Source: DATBLE01 sp963775695
GTDB taxonomy: Bacteria; Actinomycetota; Thermoleophilia; Gaiellales; Gaiellaceae
Reading direction: 5' to 3'
Length of the DNA: 64,000 nt
NCBI GenBank assembly: GCA_963775695.1
Contig: CAVZJU010000001.1
Coordinates: forward strand, 248,001 to 312,000
Within the stretch, counting starts at the first letter, position 1. Every line of letters starts with the position of its first letter. Positions 8,049 to 16,107 of this stretch are shown here, in pieces. Position numbers and translations under genes: made by a program. Under the pieces are notes generated by a model. The model was not told where the DNA came from. It searched no databases and saw nothing but the letters and a program-made list of their open reading frames with translations.

Positions 8049-8600
8049 CTAGCCCGCGGCCGCGGTGAGCTCGGCCAGCGCCGTCACCGTCCGCCAGTTC
8101 CGGGTGGTCGCGGCGACACCGAGCCGACGCTCCAGCAGGGCGTTGTTCAGCTTGCTCCGCCCGTAGCCGTTCGGGAAGAAGAGGTAGACGTCCTCGCCCA
8201 CGAGCTCGAACCACTCCGAGTCGAAGCTCTCTTCGCCGAGCCCCCGGACGCGCTGCGGATCCGGCTTCCCGGCGAGGAACGTCGCGTAGAGCGTGCTCTC
8301 CTTGCCCTTCGGGCGGCCGAACGGGTTGCCGGCCACGAGCTTCTCCAGTTGTTTCCGACTCCGGATCACGACCGCGACGTCGAGCCCGAACGAGCGCCGA
8401 ATGCCCTGCTCGATCGTTTCCGCCAACGAGCCCGAGGCGCGGCCGCTGCGGAAGACGACGTTTCCACTCTGGACGTAGGTGCTCACGTCCGTGCAGTCGA
8501 GGCCTTCGACGAGCGCGCGCAGCTCGGACATGCGGATCCGGTTGTGCGCGCCGACGTTCACACCCCGGAGAAGAGCCGCATACGAGGTCGGCCGCGGCAC
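8049..8600 (-). CDS. DUF1697 family protein
   Basis: 183 aa, recognised by YAALLRGVNVGAHNRIRMSELRALVE at the N-terminus (ALLRGVNVG is the family signature), STYVQSGNVVFRSG, and the C-terminal GRSKLNNALLERRLGVAATTRNWRTV (given as two parts: GRSKLNNALLERRLG and TTRNWRTV). Full length for this widespread family of unknown function. GTG start at 8600; it is divergent from the ABC permease at 8619, with only 18 nt between the two starts. Confidence 0.93.
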   Translation of the reverse strand: MPRPTSYAALLRGVNVGAHNRIRMSELRALVEGLDCTDVSTYVQSGNVVFRSGRASGSLAETIEQGIRRSFGLDVAVVIRSRKQLEKLVAGNPFGRPKGKESTLYATFLAGKPDPQRVRGLGEESFDSEWFELVGEDVYLFFPNGYGRSKLNNALLERRLGVAATTRNWRTVTALAELTAAAG

Positions 8601-8618
8601 GCCTGGGACAATAGCCTC

Positions 8619-9725
8619 GTGACCTGGGGTGGGCTCGTGCTCAAGAACCTCTTGCGGCGCAAGGCGCGCACCGCACTCACCGTCGCCGGCGTGGCGATCG
8701 GCGTCGGGCTGATCGTCGCGCTGCTCTCCATCACGGCCGGCGTGAAGAAGACGGCGAACGAGCTGATCCATGTCGGCCGGTCCGACTTCGGACTCTTCCA
8801 GCAGGGCGCCTCCGACCTGACCCGATCGGTCCTCCCCCAGAGCCTGGTCGCGAAGGTGAAGTCCGAGCCGGGCGTGGCCGACGCGGCCCAGATCTTCATC
8901 CGCGTCGGCAGCGTGGAGGACCAGGACGAGTTCCTGCTCTTCGGCTTCGGCCGGGGAGAGTTCGCCGACCGCCGGAACGTCGTGATCGCCGGGCGGCGGG
9001 CCCACGGCCGCGAGGCGATGTTGGGAGACGAGGCGGCGAAGGAGCTCCGGCTCGGGCCCGGCGACCTGCTCCACGTCGGGAAGCGCGCGTTCCCGATCGC
9101 CGGCATCTACCACTCCGGCGACCGGTTCGTCGACCTCGGCGCGATCCTCCCCCTGCCGGTCGTCCAGTCGCTCGCGCAGCGGCCACACGAGATCACCACC
9201 ATCGGCGTCACCGTCGAGCCCGGCGCGAACCCGAAGGACGTGGCGAAGCGCCTGGAGGCGGCCTTCCCCGGCGTCACCGCGGTCGTCGAGCCAGGCCAGG
9301 CGGTGCGGATCGACACGTCCAGCCGCCTGCTCGTCACAGCCGGCTGGATCTTCTCGCTGCTCGCGCTGATCATCGGCGGGATCGGCGTCACCAACACGAT
9401 GGCCATGTCGGTGTTCGAGCGGGTGCGGGAGATCGGGATCATGCGCGCGGTCGGGTGGACCTCGAAGCGGATCGCTGCGCTGATCGTCAGCGAGGCGCTG
9501 GGAATCTGCCTGCTCGCGCTGGGGCTCGGGCTGCTCGGCGGCTGGGCCGCGGCCGTGCTGCTGACCGAGCACAGCTCCTTGTCGACCCTCACCCAGGCCG
9601 ACTTCACCGGCGGCGTGTTCGCGTGGGGGCTCGCCTTCGCGCTGGGCGCCGGGCTCCTCGGCGCCCTCTACCCCGCGTGGCGGGCGGTCACGCTGACGCC
9701 GATCGAGGCGCTGCGGCGGGAGTGA
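8619..9725 (+). CDS. MacB/FtsX-like ABC transporter permease
   Basis: 368 aa with the MacB-type layout: an N-terminal membrane helix (RTALTVAGVAIGVGLIVALLS, about 16-36), a roughly 200-aa extracytoplasmic domain, then three helices in the C-terminal FtsX domain (IFSLLALIIGGIGVTNTMAMSVFERVREIG is the conserved coupling region, about 240-270). GTG start. The partner ATPase is encoded on the opposite strand and converges on it, so the pair is not co-transcribed; their 3' ends overlap by 38 nt. The cargo is unknown; lipid, peptide or lipoprotein extrusion is typical of the family. Confidence 0.9.
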   Translation: MTWGGLVLKNLLRRKARTALTVAGVAIGVGLIVALLSITAGVKKTANELIHVGRSDFGLFQQGASDLTRSVLPQSLVAKVKSEPGVADAAQIFIRVGSVEDQDEFLLFGFGRGEFADRRNVVIAGRRAHGREAMLGDEAAKELRLGPGDLLHVGKRAFPIAGIYHSGDRFVDLGAILPLPVVQSLAQRPHEITTIGVTVEPGANPKDVAKRLEAAFPGVTAVVEPGQAVRIDTSSRLLVTAGWIFSLLALIIGGIGVTNTMAMSVFERVREIGIMRAVGWTSKRIAALIVSEALGICLLALGLGLLGGWAAAVLLTEHSSLSTLTQADFTGGVFAWGLAFALGAGLLGALYPAWRAVTLTPIEALRRE

Positions 9726-10398
9726 TCTCGACGATCCGCCCGTCGCGGATCCGCAGCGTCCGGTCGGCGGCTCGGGCGACGTCCGGGTCGTTCGTGACCA
9801 GAACGATCGTCGTCCCGCGCTGGGCACGGACGCGTTCCAGGAGCTCGACGATCTGCACGCCGGTCGCGGTGTCGAGAGCTCCTGTCGGCTCGTCCGCAAG
9901 CAGCAGGCTTGGCTCGTTGGCGAGTGCCCGGGCGAGCGCGACCCGCTGACGCTCCCCGCCGGACAGCGTCGTCGGGTAGGCCGATCGCCGCTCGGACAGG
10001 CCGACCTCGCCGAGCAGGCCCAGGGCGCGGGTCACACGCTCCCCGCGTGCAAGCCCCCGCCCAAGCATCGGCAATTGGACGTTCTCGGAGGCGGTCAGCG
10101 TCGGGATCAGGTTGTGGAACTGGAAGACGAAGCCGACGACCGAGGCGCGGTAGGCGGCGCCGTCCACGTCGGAGACGCGTTCTCCGGCGACGTCGATCTC
10201 GCCCGCGTCGGGTCGGTCGAGCGCCCCGATCAGGTTCAGCAGCGTGCTCTTGCCGCAGCCGGAGGGACCCGTGACCGCGACGAACTCGCCTTCGGCGACG
10301 CTGAAGGTGACGTCGACGAGCGCGGCGATGCTTCCGTCCTCGAACGAGCGGGAGACATGGTCGACGACCACCTCCGCGCCGCCCGTGCGCCGGCTCAC
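9688..10398 (-). CDS. ABC transporter ATP-binding protein (LolD/MacB type)
   Basis: 236 aa with Walker A GPSGCGKST (44-52), Q-loop glutamine at 93, signature LSGGERQ (145-151), and Walker B with the catalytic Glu in LLLADEPTGALD. The H-loop position reads VLVTNDPDVA, with Asn where His is usual. GTG start at 10398 overlaps the stop of the secreted protein upstream (GTGA), so those two form an operon. The converging permease at 8619-9725 is the obvious membrane partner. Confidence 0.92.
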   Translation of the reverse strand: MSRRTGGAEVVVDHVSRSFEDGSIAALVDVTFSVAEGEFVAVTGPSGCGKSTLLNLIGALDRPDAGEIDVAGERVSDVDGAAYRASVVGFVFQFHNLIPTLTASENVQLPMLGRGLARGERVTRALGLLGEVGLSERRSAYPTTLSGGERQRVALARALANEPSLLLADEPTGALDTATGVQIVELLERVRAQRGTTIVLVTNDPDVARAADRTLRIRDGRIVEITPAAAPRSASA

Positions 10399-10784
10399 CG
10401 CGCTCTGACCCAGTACTTGACCACACGGGTTCCGAGCGCCGAGCGCACGGTCACCCGGAACACGACCCGGAACCCCTTGGACGAGAGCGGGAACTCGACG
10501 TAGTCGGCGAAGCGTCCGTTGAACTTCACGTTGGTGATGAACTTTCCGTCGCAGCAGCCGTAGTCGACCGGATGGACACCGCCGATCGGGTCGACGATCG
10601 CGACCGAGACGCGCCCGGCAAGCGGCTTGCCGGCGGGCGTGGTGACGACGACCGACCAGGGCCACCGGGCGTTCACCTTCGGCGTATGGGTCGGAGCGCG
10701 GAAGACGACCTTCGGCGGAGCGGCCGCCGCAGCCGGGACCAGCAGGAACGCGAGGACGAGCACCCCGCAGACGCGACTCTTCAC
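10395..10784 (-). CDS. Hypothetical secreted protein
   Basis: 129 aa with a clear Sec signal peptide (VKSRVCGVLVLAFLLVPAAAAAPP, given as VKSRVCGVLVLAFLLV then PAAAAAPP, cleavage near residue 22). The mature part is a beta-rich domain with a CC pair (YGCCDGKF) and a basic C-terminus (VVKYWVRAR). Family not recognised. It starts the two-gene operon with the ABC ATPase, so it may be the extracytoplasmic part or substrate-side factor of that exporter; this is inference from gene order only. Confidence 0.75.
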   Translation of the reverse strand: MKSRVCGVLVLAFLLVPAAAAAPPKVVFRAPTHTPKVNARWPWSVVVTTPAGKPLAGRVSVAIVDPIGGVHPVDYGCCDGKFITNVKFNGRFADYVEFPLSSKGFRVVFRVTVRSALGTRVVKYWVRAR

Positions 10785-10806
10785 GCGACGAATGCTATTC
10801 GGCGAC

Positions 10807-11670
10807 CTAGCGCTCGGCGGCGGCTTCGGCCTCGCGTCGCTCCGACGCATAGCGCTCCCAGCGCTCGCGCGCGGCCGGGTCGGCCAGCCGGTCGTCCTCC
10901 AGGTAGGACGGAACCTGCTTGCGCGGATCGTGCTCGAGGACGAGATGTGCCTGGTAGGTCATGCGGAACTCGTTCGTCGGCTGGTCGGCGTCGACGCGCA
11001 CGCCGTGCAGCGCCTCCTGGCCGTTGACGAACGCGACGAAGAGGTTCTCGCGGATCGGGATCACCTTGGCGAGGGCGGCCTCGATCCCCTCCTCCTCGTC
11101 CGGGTAGTACGTCGAGACGTGCCTGAGCTCAGGGCGGCGCTCGGGCCGGAAGAGGCACAGCGCGCCCGACGACTCCTCGTCTGCCTCCGTGAAGTAGAGC
11201 AGGCAGGTGACGGCGTACATCGCGGAATCGGTGTGCGGCCCCAGCTTGTAGCCGGGCTTCCGCAGCATGATCCGGCCGGCGCTGGAGATCAGGCCGCCGG
11301 CCATCACCTCGTCCGCGATCTCGGGGCTGAAGAGGTCGGCGAACTTGTCGCGCACGTCGGCGCGGAGCCGCTCGGCCAGCACGGGTGCGACCGCGTCGTG
11401 GAGGACGTCGTCGCGGAGCCGGCCCCAGGTGGCGCGGAACTCCTCGGGCGTCTCGAGGAAGGTCTTGTTGGTGGTGATGACCGGCAGGTCGGCCTTGCGG
11501 CCGTTCTTCGCCTGCTTGAAGTACTCGATCGGCGGGATCGTCGCCGCCAGTTCGCGGAAGAAGGGCTCCGGCAGGAGATCCTCGACCACGACGTGCGGGA
11601 ACGGGTCGCGGTGGATCTCCGCGGCCTCGACCTTCGCTCTGATCTCGGCCCGCATCGGTTCGGCCGCCAT
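10807..11670 (-). CDS. 2-oxoglutarate/Fe(II)-dependent oxygenase-like protein
   Basis: 287 aa. The metal triad can be read as H146 and D148 in KLGPHTDSAMYAV and H222 in QEALHGVRV, with R236 in EFRMTYQ as the likely 2-oxoglutarate-binding residue. This is the double-stranded beta-helix pattern of prolyl-4-hydroxylase-like enzymes. The N-terminal DPFPHVVVEDLLP resembles related sugar- or peptide-modifying members. The C-terminal tail is charged and helical. ATG start at 11670. The substrate is unknown; no biosynthetic cluster is adjacent. Confidence 0.85.
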   Translation of the reverse strand: MAAEPMRAEIRAKVEAAEIHRDPFPHVVVEDLLPEPFFRELAATIPPIEYFKQAKNGRKADLPVITTNKTFLETPEEFRATWGRLRDDVLHDAVAPVLAERLRADVRDKFADLFSPEIADEVMAGGLISSAGRIMLRKPGYKLGPHTDSAMYAVTCLLYFTEADEESSGALCLFRPERRPELRHVSTYYPDEEEGIEAALAKVIPIRENLFVAFVNGQEALHGVRVDADQPTNEFRMTYQAHLVLEHDPRKQVPSYLEDDRLADPAARERWERYASERREAEAAAER

Positions 11671-11696
11671 CGCGGGCGATCGTACCAGCGGCCTGC

Positions 11697-12437
11697 TCAC
11701 CCGCCGAGACGGTGCTCGAGCCAGAGGGCGTTCTCGACTGCGTAGCCTGCCCAGTCGTTGTTGAAGTACGCGTACACGTCGCCATCTTCGCGCCACTCCT
11801 CGATGCGGCGGGCCCAGGCGCCGAGCCGGCGGTGCGTGTAGCTGCCGTCCCCGCCGCCGTCGTGGAAGCGCAGGAACACGAAGTCGGCCGTCCGCTCCTG
11901 CGTCTGGAAGCGCCTGATCTCGGGGCGGTCGGCGATCACCAGCGCGACGCCGTGAGCCCGCAGCAGATCGAAGATCTCGTCGGCGAACCAGCTCGGGTGC
12001 CGGAACTCGAACGCGTGCCTGCCGTCCGGAAGAGCAGCCAGCGCCGCCTCCAGCCGCCGGTCGTTCCGGTGGAAGTTCGGCGGCAACTGCCAGAGCACCG
12101 GCCCCAGCTTGCCCGCCTCGACCAGCGGCTCGATCCGCTCGTAGAACCGGCGCACCCCCCGATCCATCTCCGCCAGCCGCTTGATGTGTGTGAGGTAGCG
12201 GCTCGCCTTCACCGCGAAGACGAAGCCCGCCGGCGTCTGCTCGGTCCAGCCGACCACGGCCGTGGTGGACGGCAGCCGGTAGAAGGTCGTGTTCACTTCG
12301 ACCGTGTCGAAGAGCGTGGCGTAGTGATCGAGCCAGCGCCGCGCAGGCAGGCCGCGCGGATAGACCACGTCACGCCAGTGCGTGTAGTTCCAGCCCGAGC
12401 AGCCTATGCGGACAACGCCGCCGACATCGTCTCGCAC
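11697..12437 (-). CDS. DUF72 family protein
   Basis: 246 aa with the DUF72 TIM-barrel landmarks: IGCSGWNYTHWRDVVYP at the N-terminus, DTVEVNTTFYRLPS, FVFAVKASRYLTHIKRL, LGPVLWQLPPNF, HAFEFRHPSWF, and YAYFNNDWAGYAVENA at the C-terminus. It is full length; its molecular function is unknown. GTG start at 12437 overlaps the 3' end of the phosphatase gene by 34 nt, indicating coupled translation. Confidence 0.95.
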   Translation of the reverse strand: MRDDVGGVVRIGCSGWNYTHWRDVVYPRGLPARRWLDHYATLFDTVEVNTTFYRLPSTTAVVGWTEQTPAGFVFAVKASRYLTHIKRLAEMDRGVRRFYERIEPLVEAGKLGPVLWQLPPNFHRNDRRLEAALAALPDGRHAFEFRHPSWFADEIFDLLRAHGVALVIADRPEIRRFQTQERTADFVFLRFHDGGGDGSYTHRRLGAWARRIEEWREDGDVYAYFNNDWAGYAVENALWLEHRLGG

Positions 12438-13195
12438 AGCGCCGTTGTTCCCGCTGCCACGACGCGCGAACGTCCCTCGAGATCGAGCGGTGCAGCTTCG
12501 AAGGGCGGCGCCTCCGGCAAGTCGATCGTGTAGCCGCGCTCGCGGACGAGCAGCTGGGCCGCGGCGATGTCGACCGCACGCGCCGCCTTCAGCGAGCAGA
12601 CAGCGTCGACGCGGCCGTCGGCGAGATGGCAGAGCGAGATCGCGAGGGAGCCGAAGATCCGCAGCCGGTGGACCACGCCGACGAGTGCCGGTGCATGGCG
12701 GGCGACGAGATCCGTGCGCGTGGCCTCGAGCGCGAGGATCTCGATCCGGTCCTTGGGCGGCTCCCCGTCCAGAGGCGAGCCGTTCAGCCTCGCGCCGCCT
12801 CCTCGCTCGGCGGTCCACTCCTCCCCGGTGCCGAAGTCGTAGACGTAGCCGAACGTCACGTCGCCCATCGTCCCGCCCTCGGCGACGGCGACCGACAGGG
12901 AGAAGAACGGCAGCCCGCGCTTCGCGTTGATCGAGCCGTCGATCGGGTCGAGCACGACGCGGGTATCACCGCCTACCCGGACTCCGAGCTCTTCGGAGAC
13001 GAGCGTGAAGCCGTCTTCGGCCGCGTCGAAGCGGGCCACGACCGCCCGTTCGACGGCGGCATCGATCGCGGTGGTGTCGTCGCCGCCCATCCCGGCACCG
13101 ACGACCGGCTCCCGGTCCGAGCGGGAGGGCAGCTCCGCGAGCACGCCGCGAACGTCCTCCACCGCGGCGCGGCAGGTCGCGAGCCAGTCAGTCAA
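12404..13195 (-). CDS. Inositol monophosphatase / fructose-1,6-bisphosphatase-like phosphatase
   Basis: 263 aa of the Mg-dependent IMPase superfamily. Metal ligands are visible in SEELG (E68/E69) and LDPIDGSIN (D83, D86); the distal acid lies in ARAVDIAAAQLLV. It may act on inositol phosphates, fructose bisphosphate or PAP; the substrate cannot be told from sequence alone. Start is TTG at 13195, overlapping the DUF1015 stop by 8 nt. Middle gene of a DUF1015-IMPase-DUF72 operon. Confidence 0.9.
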   Translation of the reverse strand: MTDWLATCRAAVEDVRGVLAELPSRSDREPVVGAGMGGDDTTAIDAAVERAVVARFDAAEDGFTLVSEELGVRVGGDTRVVLDPIDGSINAKRGLPFFSLSVAVAEGGTMGDVTFGYVYDFGTGEEWTAERGGGARLNGSPLDGEPPKDRIEILALEATRTDLVARHAPALVGVVHRLRIFGSLAISLCHLADGRVDAVCSLKAARAVDIAAAQLLVRERGYTIDLPEAPPFEAAPLDLEGRSRVVAAGTTALCETMSAALSA

Positions 13196-14234
13196 GGGGC
13201 AGGAAGAAGAGCCCGGAGGTGAGCTTGGGGTAGAAGAACGTGCTCTTCTGGGGCATCGTGCGGCCGGCCTTGGCGACGGCTGCGACCTGCTCGACGGTGG
13301 GGGGCCGGAGCAGGAACGCGGCTTCGGCGTCGCCGGCGTCGACCGCTGCGCGCGCCTCGTCCGCGTAGGGCGTGTAGCCGACGTCGGACGCGTACCGCGC
13401 GACCAGCTCGGCGTCCAGCTCGCCCCGCTCGCCGCGCAGATAGCCCGACCCGGAGCGCGTGTACACCTCGGCGACGGCTCGGTCGTCGCCGTTCGACGAC
13501 GTCTCGAGCGGCGGCAGCGGCTTCGTGCGCGCGGCGATGCGGTGCGTCGGGAAGATCGTCAAGCCGTCCTGACGGGTGGGGACGATCACGACCGGCATCC
13601 ACGCGCTGGCCGCGGTTCCGTCCTCCGCGCGGAAGGCGAGCGCGGTCTCGTAGCGATGATGACCGTCGGCGATCAGCAGAGGCCCGTCGGCGAGCTCGGG
13701 CGGCGCTTCGCCCTCGACACGCCACAGGCGGCTGCGCACGCCGTCGAGCTCGACGTCGACCGCCGGCTCCCCCTTCGGTCCGGCGAGCGCGCCCTCGTAG
13801 AGCAGGAAGATCGGCTCCACGTGCGTCCGGGTCGCGCGCAGGAGCCGCAGGCGCCCCTCTTTCGGCCCAGCGTGGGTGCGCTCGTGCGGGAGGACGACAC
13901 CCGCGTCGTAGGGCTCCAGCCGGAGCGCCGCGACCAGCCCGTCGCGGCGCCGGGCGATTCCATCGGGGCCGGTGTAGTCCTGCGCGAGCCACCACAGCGT
14001 GGGCTCGGCGTCCCGCGTCAGGACGCCCTCCGCCTGCCACTCGGCGAGCGCCCCGGCGGCGTCCGCCTCGTCGTCCGGCAGCGTCACGTGCACGACGTTG
14101 TAGGGGCTTCTCGTCAGGTAGCGCTCGCGGGCCTCCGCCGAGATCACGTCGTACGGCGGCGCGACCAGCTCGTGCAGCGGGCCCGCCCGGCGCTCGTCGT
14201 AGCGGAGCGCGCGGAACGGCTTTACCTCGGCCAT
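13188..14234 (-). CDS. DUF1015 family protein
   Basis: 348 aa with the family start KPFRALRYD and LVAPPYDVIS, then SPYNVVHVTLPD, the internal LLIADGHHRYETALAFR motif, and FFYPKLTSGLFFLPLD at the C-terminus. Function is not established; homologues often lie beside serine and phosphoglycerate metabolism genes. ATG start. It is the first gene of the minus-strand operon with IMPase and DUF72, and divergent from the YhaM-like gene 44 nt away. Confidence 0.93.
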   Translation of the reverse strand: MAEVKPFRALRYDERRAGPLHELVAPPYDVISAEARERYLTRSPYNVVHVTLPDDEADAAGALAEWQAEGVLTRDAEPTLWWLAQDYTGPDGIARRRDGLVAALRLEPYDAGVVLPHERTHAGPKEGRLRLLRATRTHVEPIFLLYEGALAGPKGEPAVDVELDGVRSRLWRVEGEAPPELADGPLLIADGHHRYETALAFRAEDGTAASAWMPVVIVPTRQDGLTIFPTHRIAARTKPLPPLETSSNGDDRAVAEVYTRSGSGYLRGERGELDAELVARYASDVGYTPYADEARAAVDAGDAEAAFLLRPPTVEQVAAVAKAGRTMPQKSTFFYPKLTSGLFFLPLD

Positions 14235-14278
14235 CGCGGCCGAGCCTAGCAGCCGCTTTCGAGCCTAGACTCCGCCTT

Positions 14279-15115
14279 GTGAGCACGATCGCCGAGCTGG
14301 CCGAGGATCGCGTCGTCGAGGGGGTCTACGCGGTCGCGCGCAAGCGCCGGCTGCGGACGAGAGGCGGGTCGGCGTACCTCGCCCTGGAGCTGGTCGACCC
14401 GTCCGGTCGCATCGAGGGACGCGTCTGGAACGACGTCGAGCTGCTCGACGCGCGGTTCGACGAAGGCGACGCGGTTCGCGTGCTGGGGCGGGTCGAGCGG
14501 TTCCGCGACCGGCTCCAGCTCGAGGTGCGCTCCATCGAGGCCGCTCCCGACGAGGACCCTGCGGGGTTCGCCCCCGCGATGCGCCGCGACCCGGACGAGC
14601 TCGACGGCTTCCTCGAGTTCCTCGCCGGAGAGATCTCGCACGACGGGCTGCGCTCGACCGTCGCGGCGATCCTCGGCGACCCCGAGATCAGACGGCGCCT
14701 CCGCGCGTTGCCGGCGACACCCGACGGGCATCACGACTACGCGGGCGGGCTGCTCGAGCACACGGTCGGCGTGGCGACCGTCTGTCGCGAGCTCTGCCAG
14801 CTGCACCCGCGGCTCCGTGCCGACCTGCTGCTCGCAGCCGCCCTCCTGCACGACGTCGGCCGCACCGTCGAGCTCGAGCCGGGACCGGGGTTCCGGCAGA
14901 CGGGCGAGGGCCGGCTCCTCGGCCACGTCCACCTCGGCACGCGGCTGATCGAGGAGCGTGCGGGCGACCTCGCCCCGGATGCGCGGGCCGAGCTCCTCCA
15001 CGCCGTCGCCTGCCACCACGACGCCCGTGCGGCAAAGACGGCCGAGGCGGCCGTCCTCTACCACGCGAACCAGCTCGACGCGGTCGCCGCGACGCGGCCG
15101 GTCGACGGCACCTAA
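14279..15115 (+). CDS. YhaM-like 3'-5' exoribonuclease (OB fold + HD domain)
   Basis: 278 aa. Residues 10-80 look like a nucleic-acid-binding OB fold (AYLALELVDPSGRIEGRVWND; DAVRVLGRVERFRDRLQLEV); residues 140-270 form an HD phosphohydrolase domain with H in GGLLEHTVGVATVC, HD in AALLHDVGR, and a late ACHHDAR. This order matches YhaM/CBF1 nucleases. Slightly shorter than the Bacillus enzyme. GTG start at 14279. Co-directional with the DMT transporter 12 nt downstream. Confidence 0.85.
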   Translation: MSTIAELAEDRVVEGVYAVARKRRLRTRGGSAYLALELVDPSGRIEGRVWNDVELLDARFDEGDAVRVLGRVERFRDRLQLEVRSIEAAPDEDPAGFAPAMRRDPDELDGFLEFLAGEISHDGLRSTVAAILGDPEIRRRLRALPATPDGHHDYAGGLLEHTVGVATVCRELCQLHPRLRADLLLAAALLHDVGRTVELEPGPGFRQTGEGRLLGHVHLGTRLIEERAGDLAPDARAELLHAVACHHDARAAKTAEAAVLYHANQLDAVAATRPVDGT

Positions 15116-15127
15116 CCTCGGGCCCGC

Positions 15128-15964
15128 ATGGCCGCCGTACTGCTGGCGCTCGCCGCGAGCGCCTCGTGGGGAGTGTCGGACTTCCTCGGCGGCCTGAAGA
15201 CGCGGGCGGTGCCGGTGCTGACCGTCCTCTCGGTCTCGCAGCCGGCCGGGCTCGTCCTGCTCGGGGCAATCGTCCTCGTCCGCTGGCAGCCGCCGCCGCA
15301 CGGCCTGCCGATCCTCTGGGCGGTGCTCGCAGGCTTCGGCGGCGCGATCGGCATCGGCGCGCTGTACCAGGGGCTCGCGGTCGGCTCGATGGGCATCGTC
15401 GCGCCGATCACCTCGACGTCCCCGCTGATCCCGCTCACGGTCGGCCTCGCGCGCGGCGAGCGGCCGAGCGCGGTTCAGCTCGTTGGCATCGGCATGGCGA
15501 TCGTCGGCGTCGCCTTCGCCGGATGGGAGCCGGGCGCGCCGGGCGCGCGGCGCCGGCTGAGCGCCGGCGCGGGCCTCGCCCTGCTGGCCGCCGTCGCGTT
15601 CGGCTCCTCCCAGGTCGCCCTCCAGTCGGCCGCCGCCGACGACCCGTACTGGGCGACCTTCATCCTCCGAGTCGCCTCCTCGCTGCTCGTCCTGGCGGCG
15701 ATCCTGCGGCATCGCCCGGGTCGCAACCGGGGCGGGATGTGGCTCGTGCTGATCGTGATCGGCCTGCTCGACAGCGGCGCGACGGAGCTCTTCGCAGTGG
15801 CGACCACGAAGGGGCTGCTCAGCGTCGTGGCCGTGCTCGCAGCTCTGTACCCGGTACTCGTGGCGATCCTCGCCCGTGTCGTACTCAACGAGCGGCTCAC
15901 AGTCGTACAGCGGGGAGGCGCGCTGGCCGCAGTTGCGGGCGCCGCCGCCATCAGTACGGGATAG
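15128..15964 (+). CDS. EamA/DMT-superfamily transporter
   Basis: 278 aa with ten predicted membrane helices in two EamA repeats of about 135 residues each (the first begins LLALAASASWGVSDFLGG; the second GAGLALLAAVAFGSSQVALQ). The family exports small metabolites or amino acids; the substrate is unknown. It ends at 15964 and converges with the YchF-like gene, the gap being filled by repeat element 1. Confidence 0.9.
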   Translation: MAAVLLALAASASWGVSDFLGGLKTRAVPVLTVLSVSQPAGLVLLGAIVLVRWQPPPHGLPILWAVLAGFGGAIGIGALYQGLAVGSMGIVAPITSTSPLIPLTVGLARGERPSAVQLVGIGMAIVGVAFAGWEPGAPGARRRLSAGAGLALLAAVAFGSSQVALQSAAADDPYWATFILRVASSLLVLAAILRHRPGRNRGGMWLVLIVIGLLDSGATELFAVATTKGLLSVVAVLAALYPVLVAILARVVLNERLTVVQRGGALAAVAGAAAISTG

Positions 15965-15974
15965 CGGTCGATCG

Positions 15975-16103
15975 CCGCCGCGACCGACATGGCGGGCGCG
16001 GCACACACCCGACACGTGGGTGGTGGGAATTGAGGGAAGGGGGCTCACGGGGGAAACCGGCCGTTTCCCCCGTGCGAGCGAGCAACGCGGCGAAGCCGCG
16101 GCG
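15975..16103. repeat. Structured intergenic element 1 (type A)
   Basis: It lies between two convergent genes. It has the block GACATGGCGGGCGCGGC (15986-16002), then GAAGGGGGCTCA, then a perfect hairpin with 12-nt arms CACGGGGGAAAC (16046-16057) and GTTTCCCCCGTG (16063-16074) around CGGCC, then GCGAGCGAGC and a second hairpin CGCGGC-GAA-GCCGCG (16086-16100). No U-run follows. This is the reference copy for a family seen at ten places in the window. Confidence 0.85.
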
Positions 16104-16107
16104 AGCG

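Noticed and set aside
15960..16107. Short frames inside the repeat elements reading CRARxVGRGG
   Set aside because: The shared translation simply reflects the shared GACATGGCGGGCGCGGC DNA block; frames, starts and stops differ between copies.
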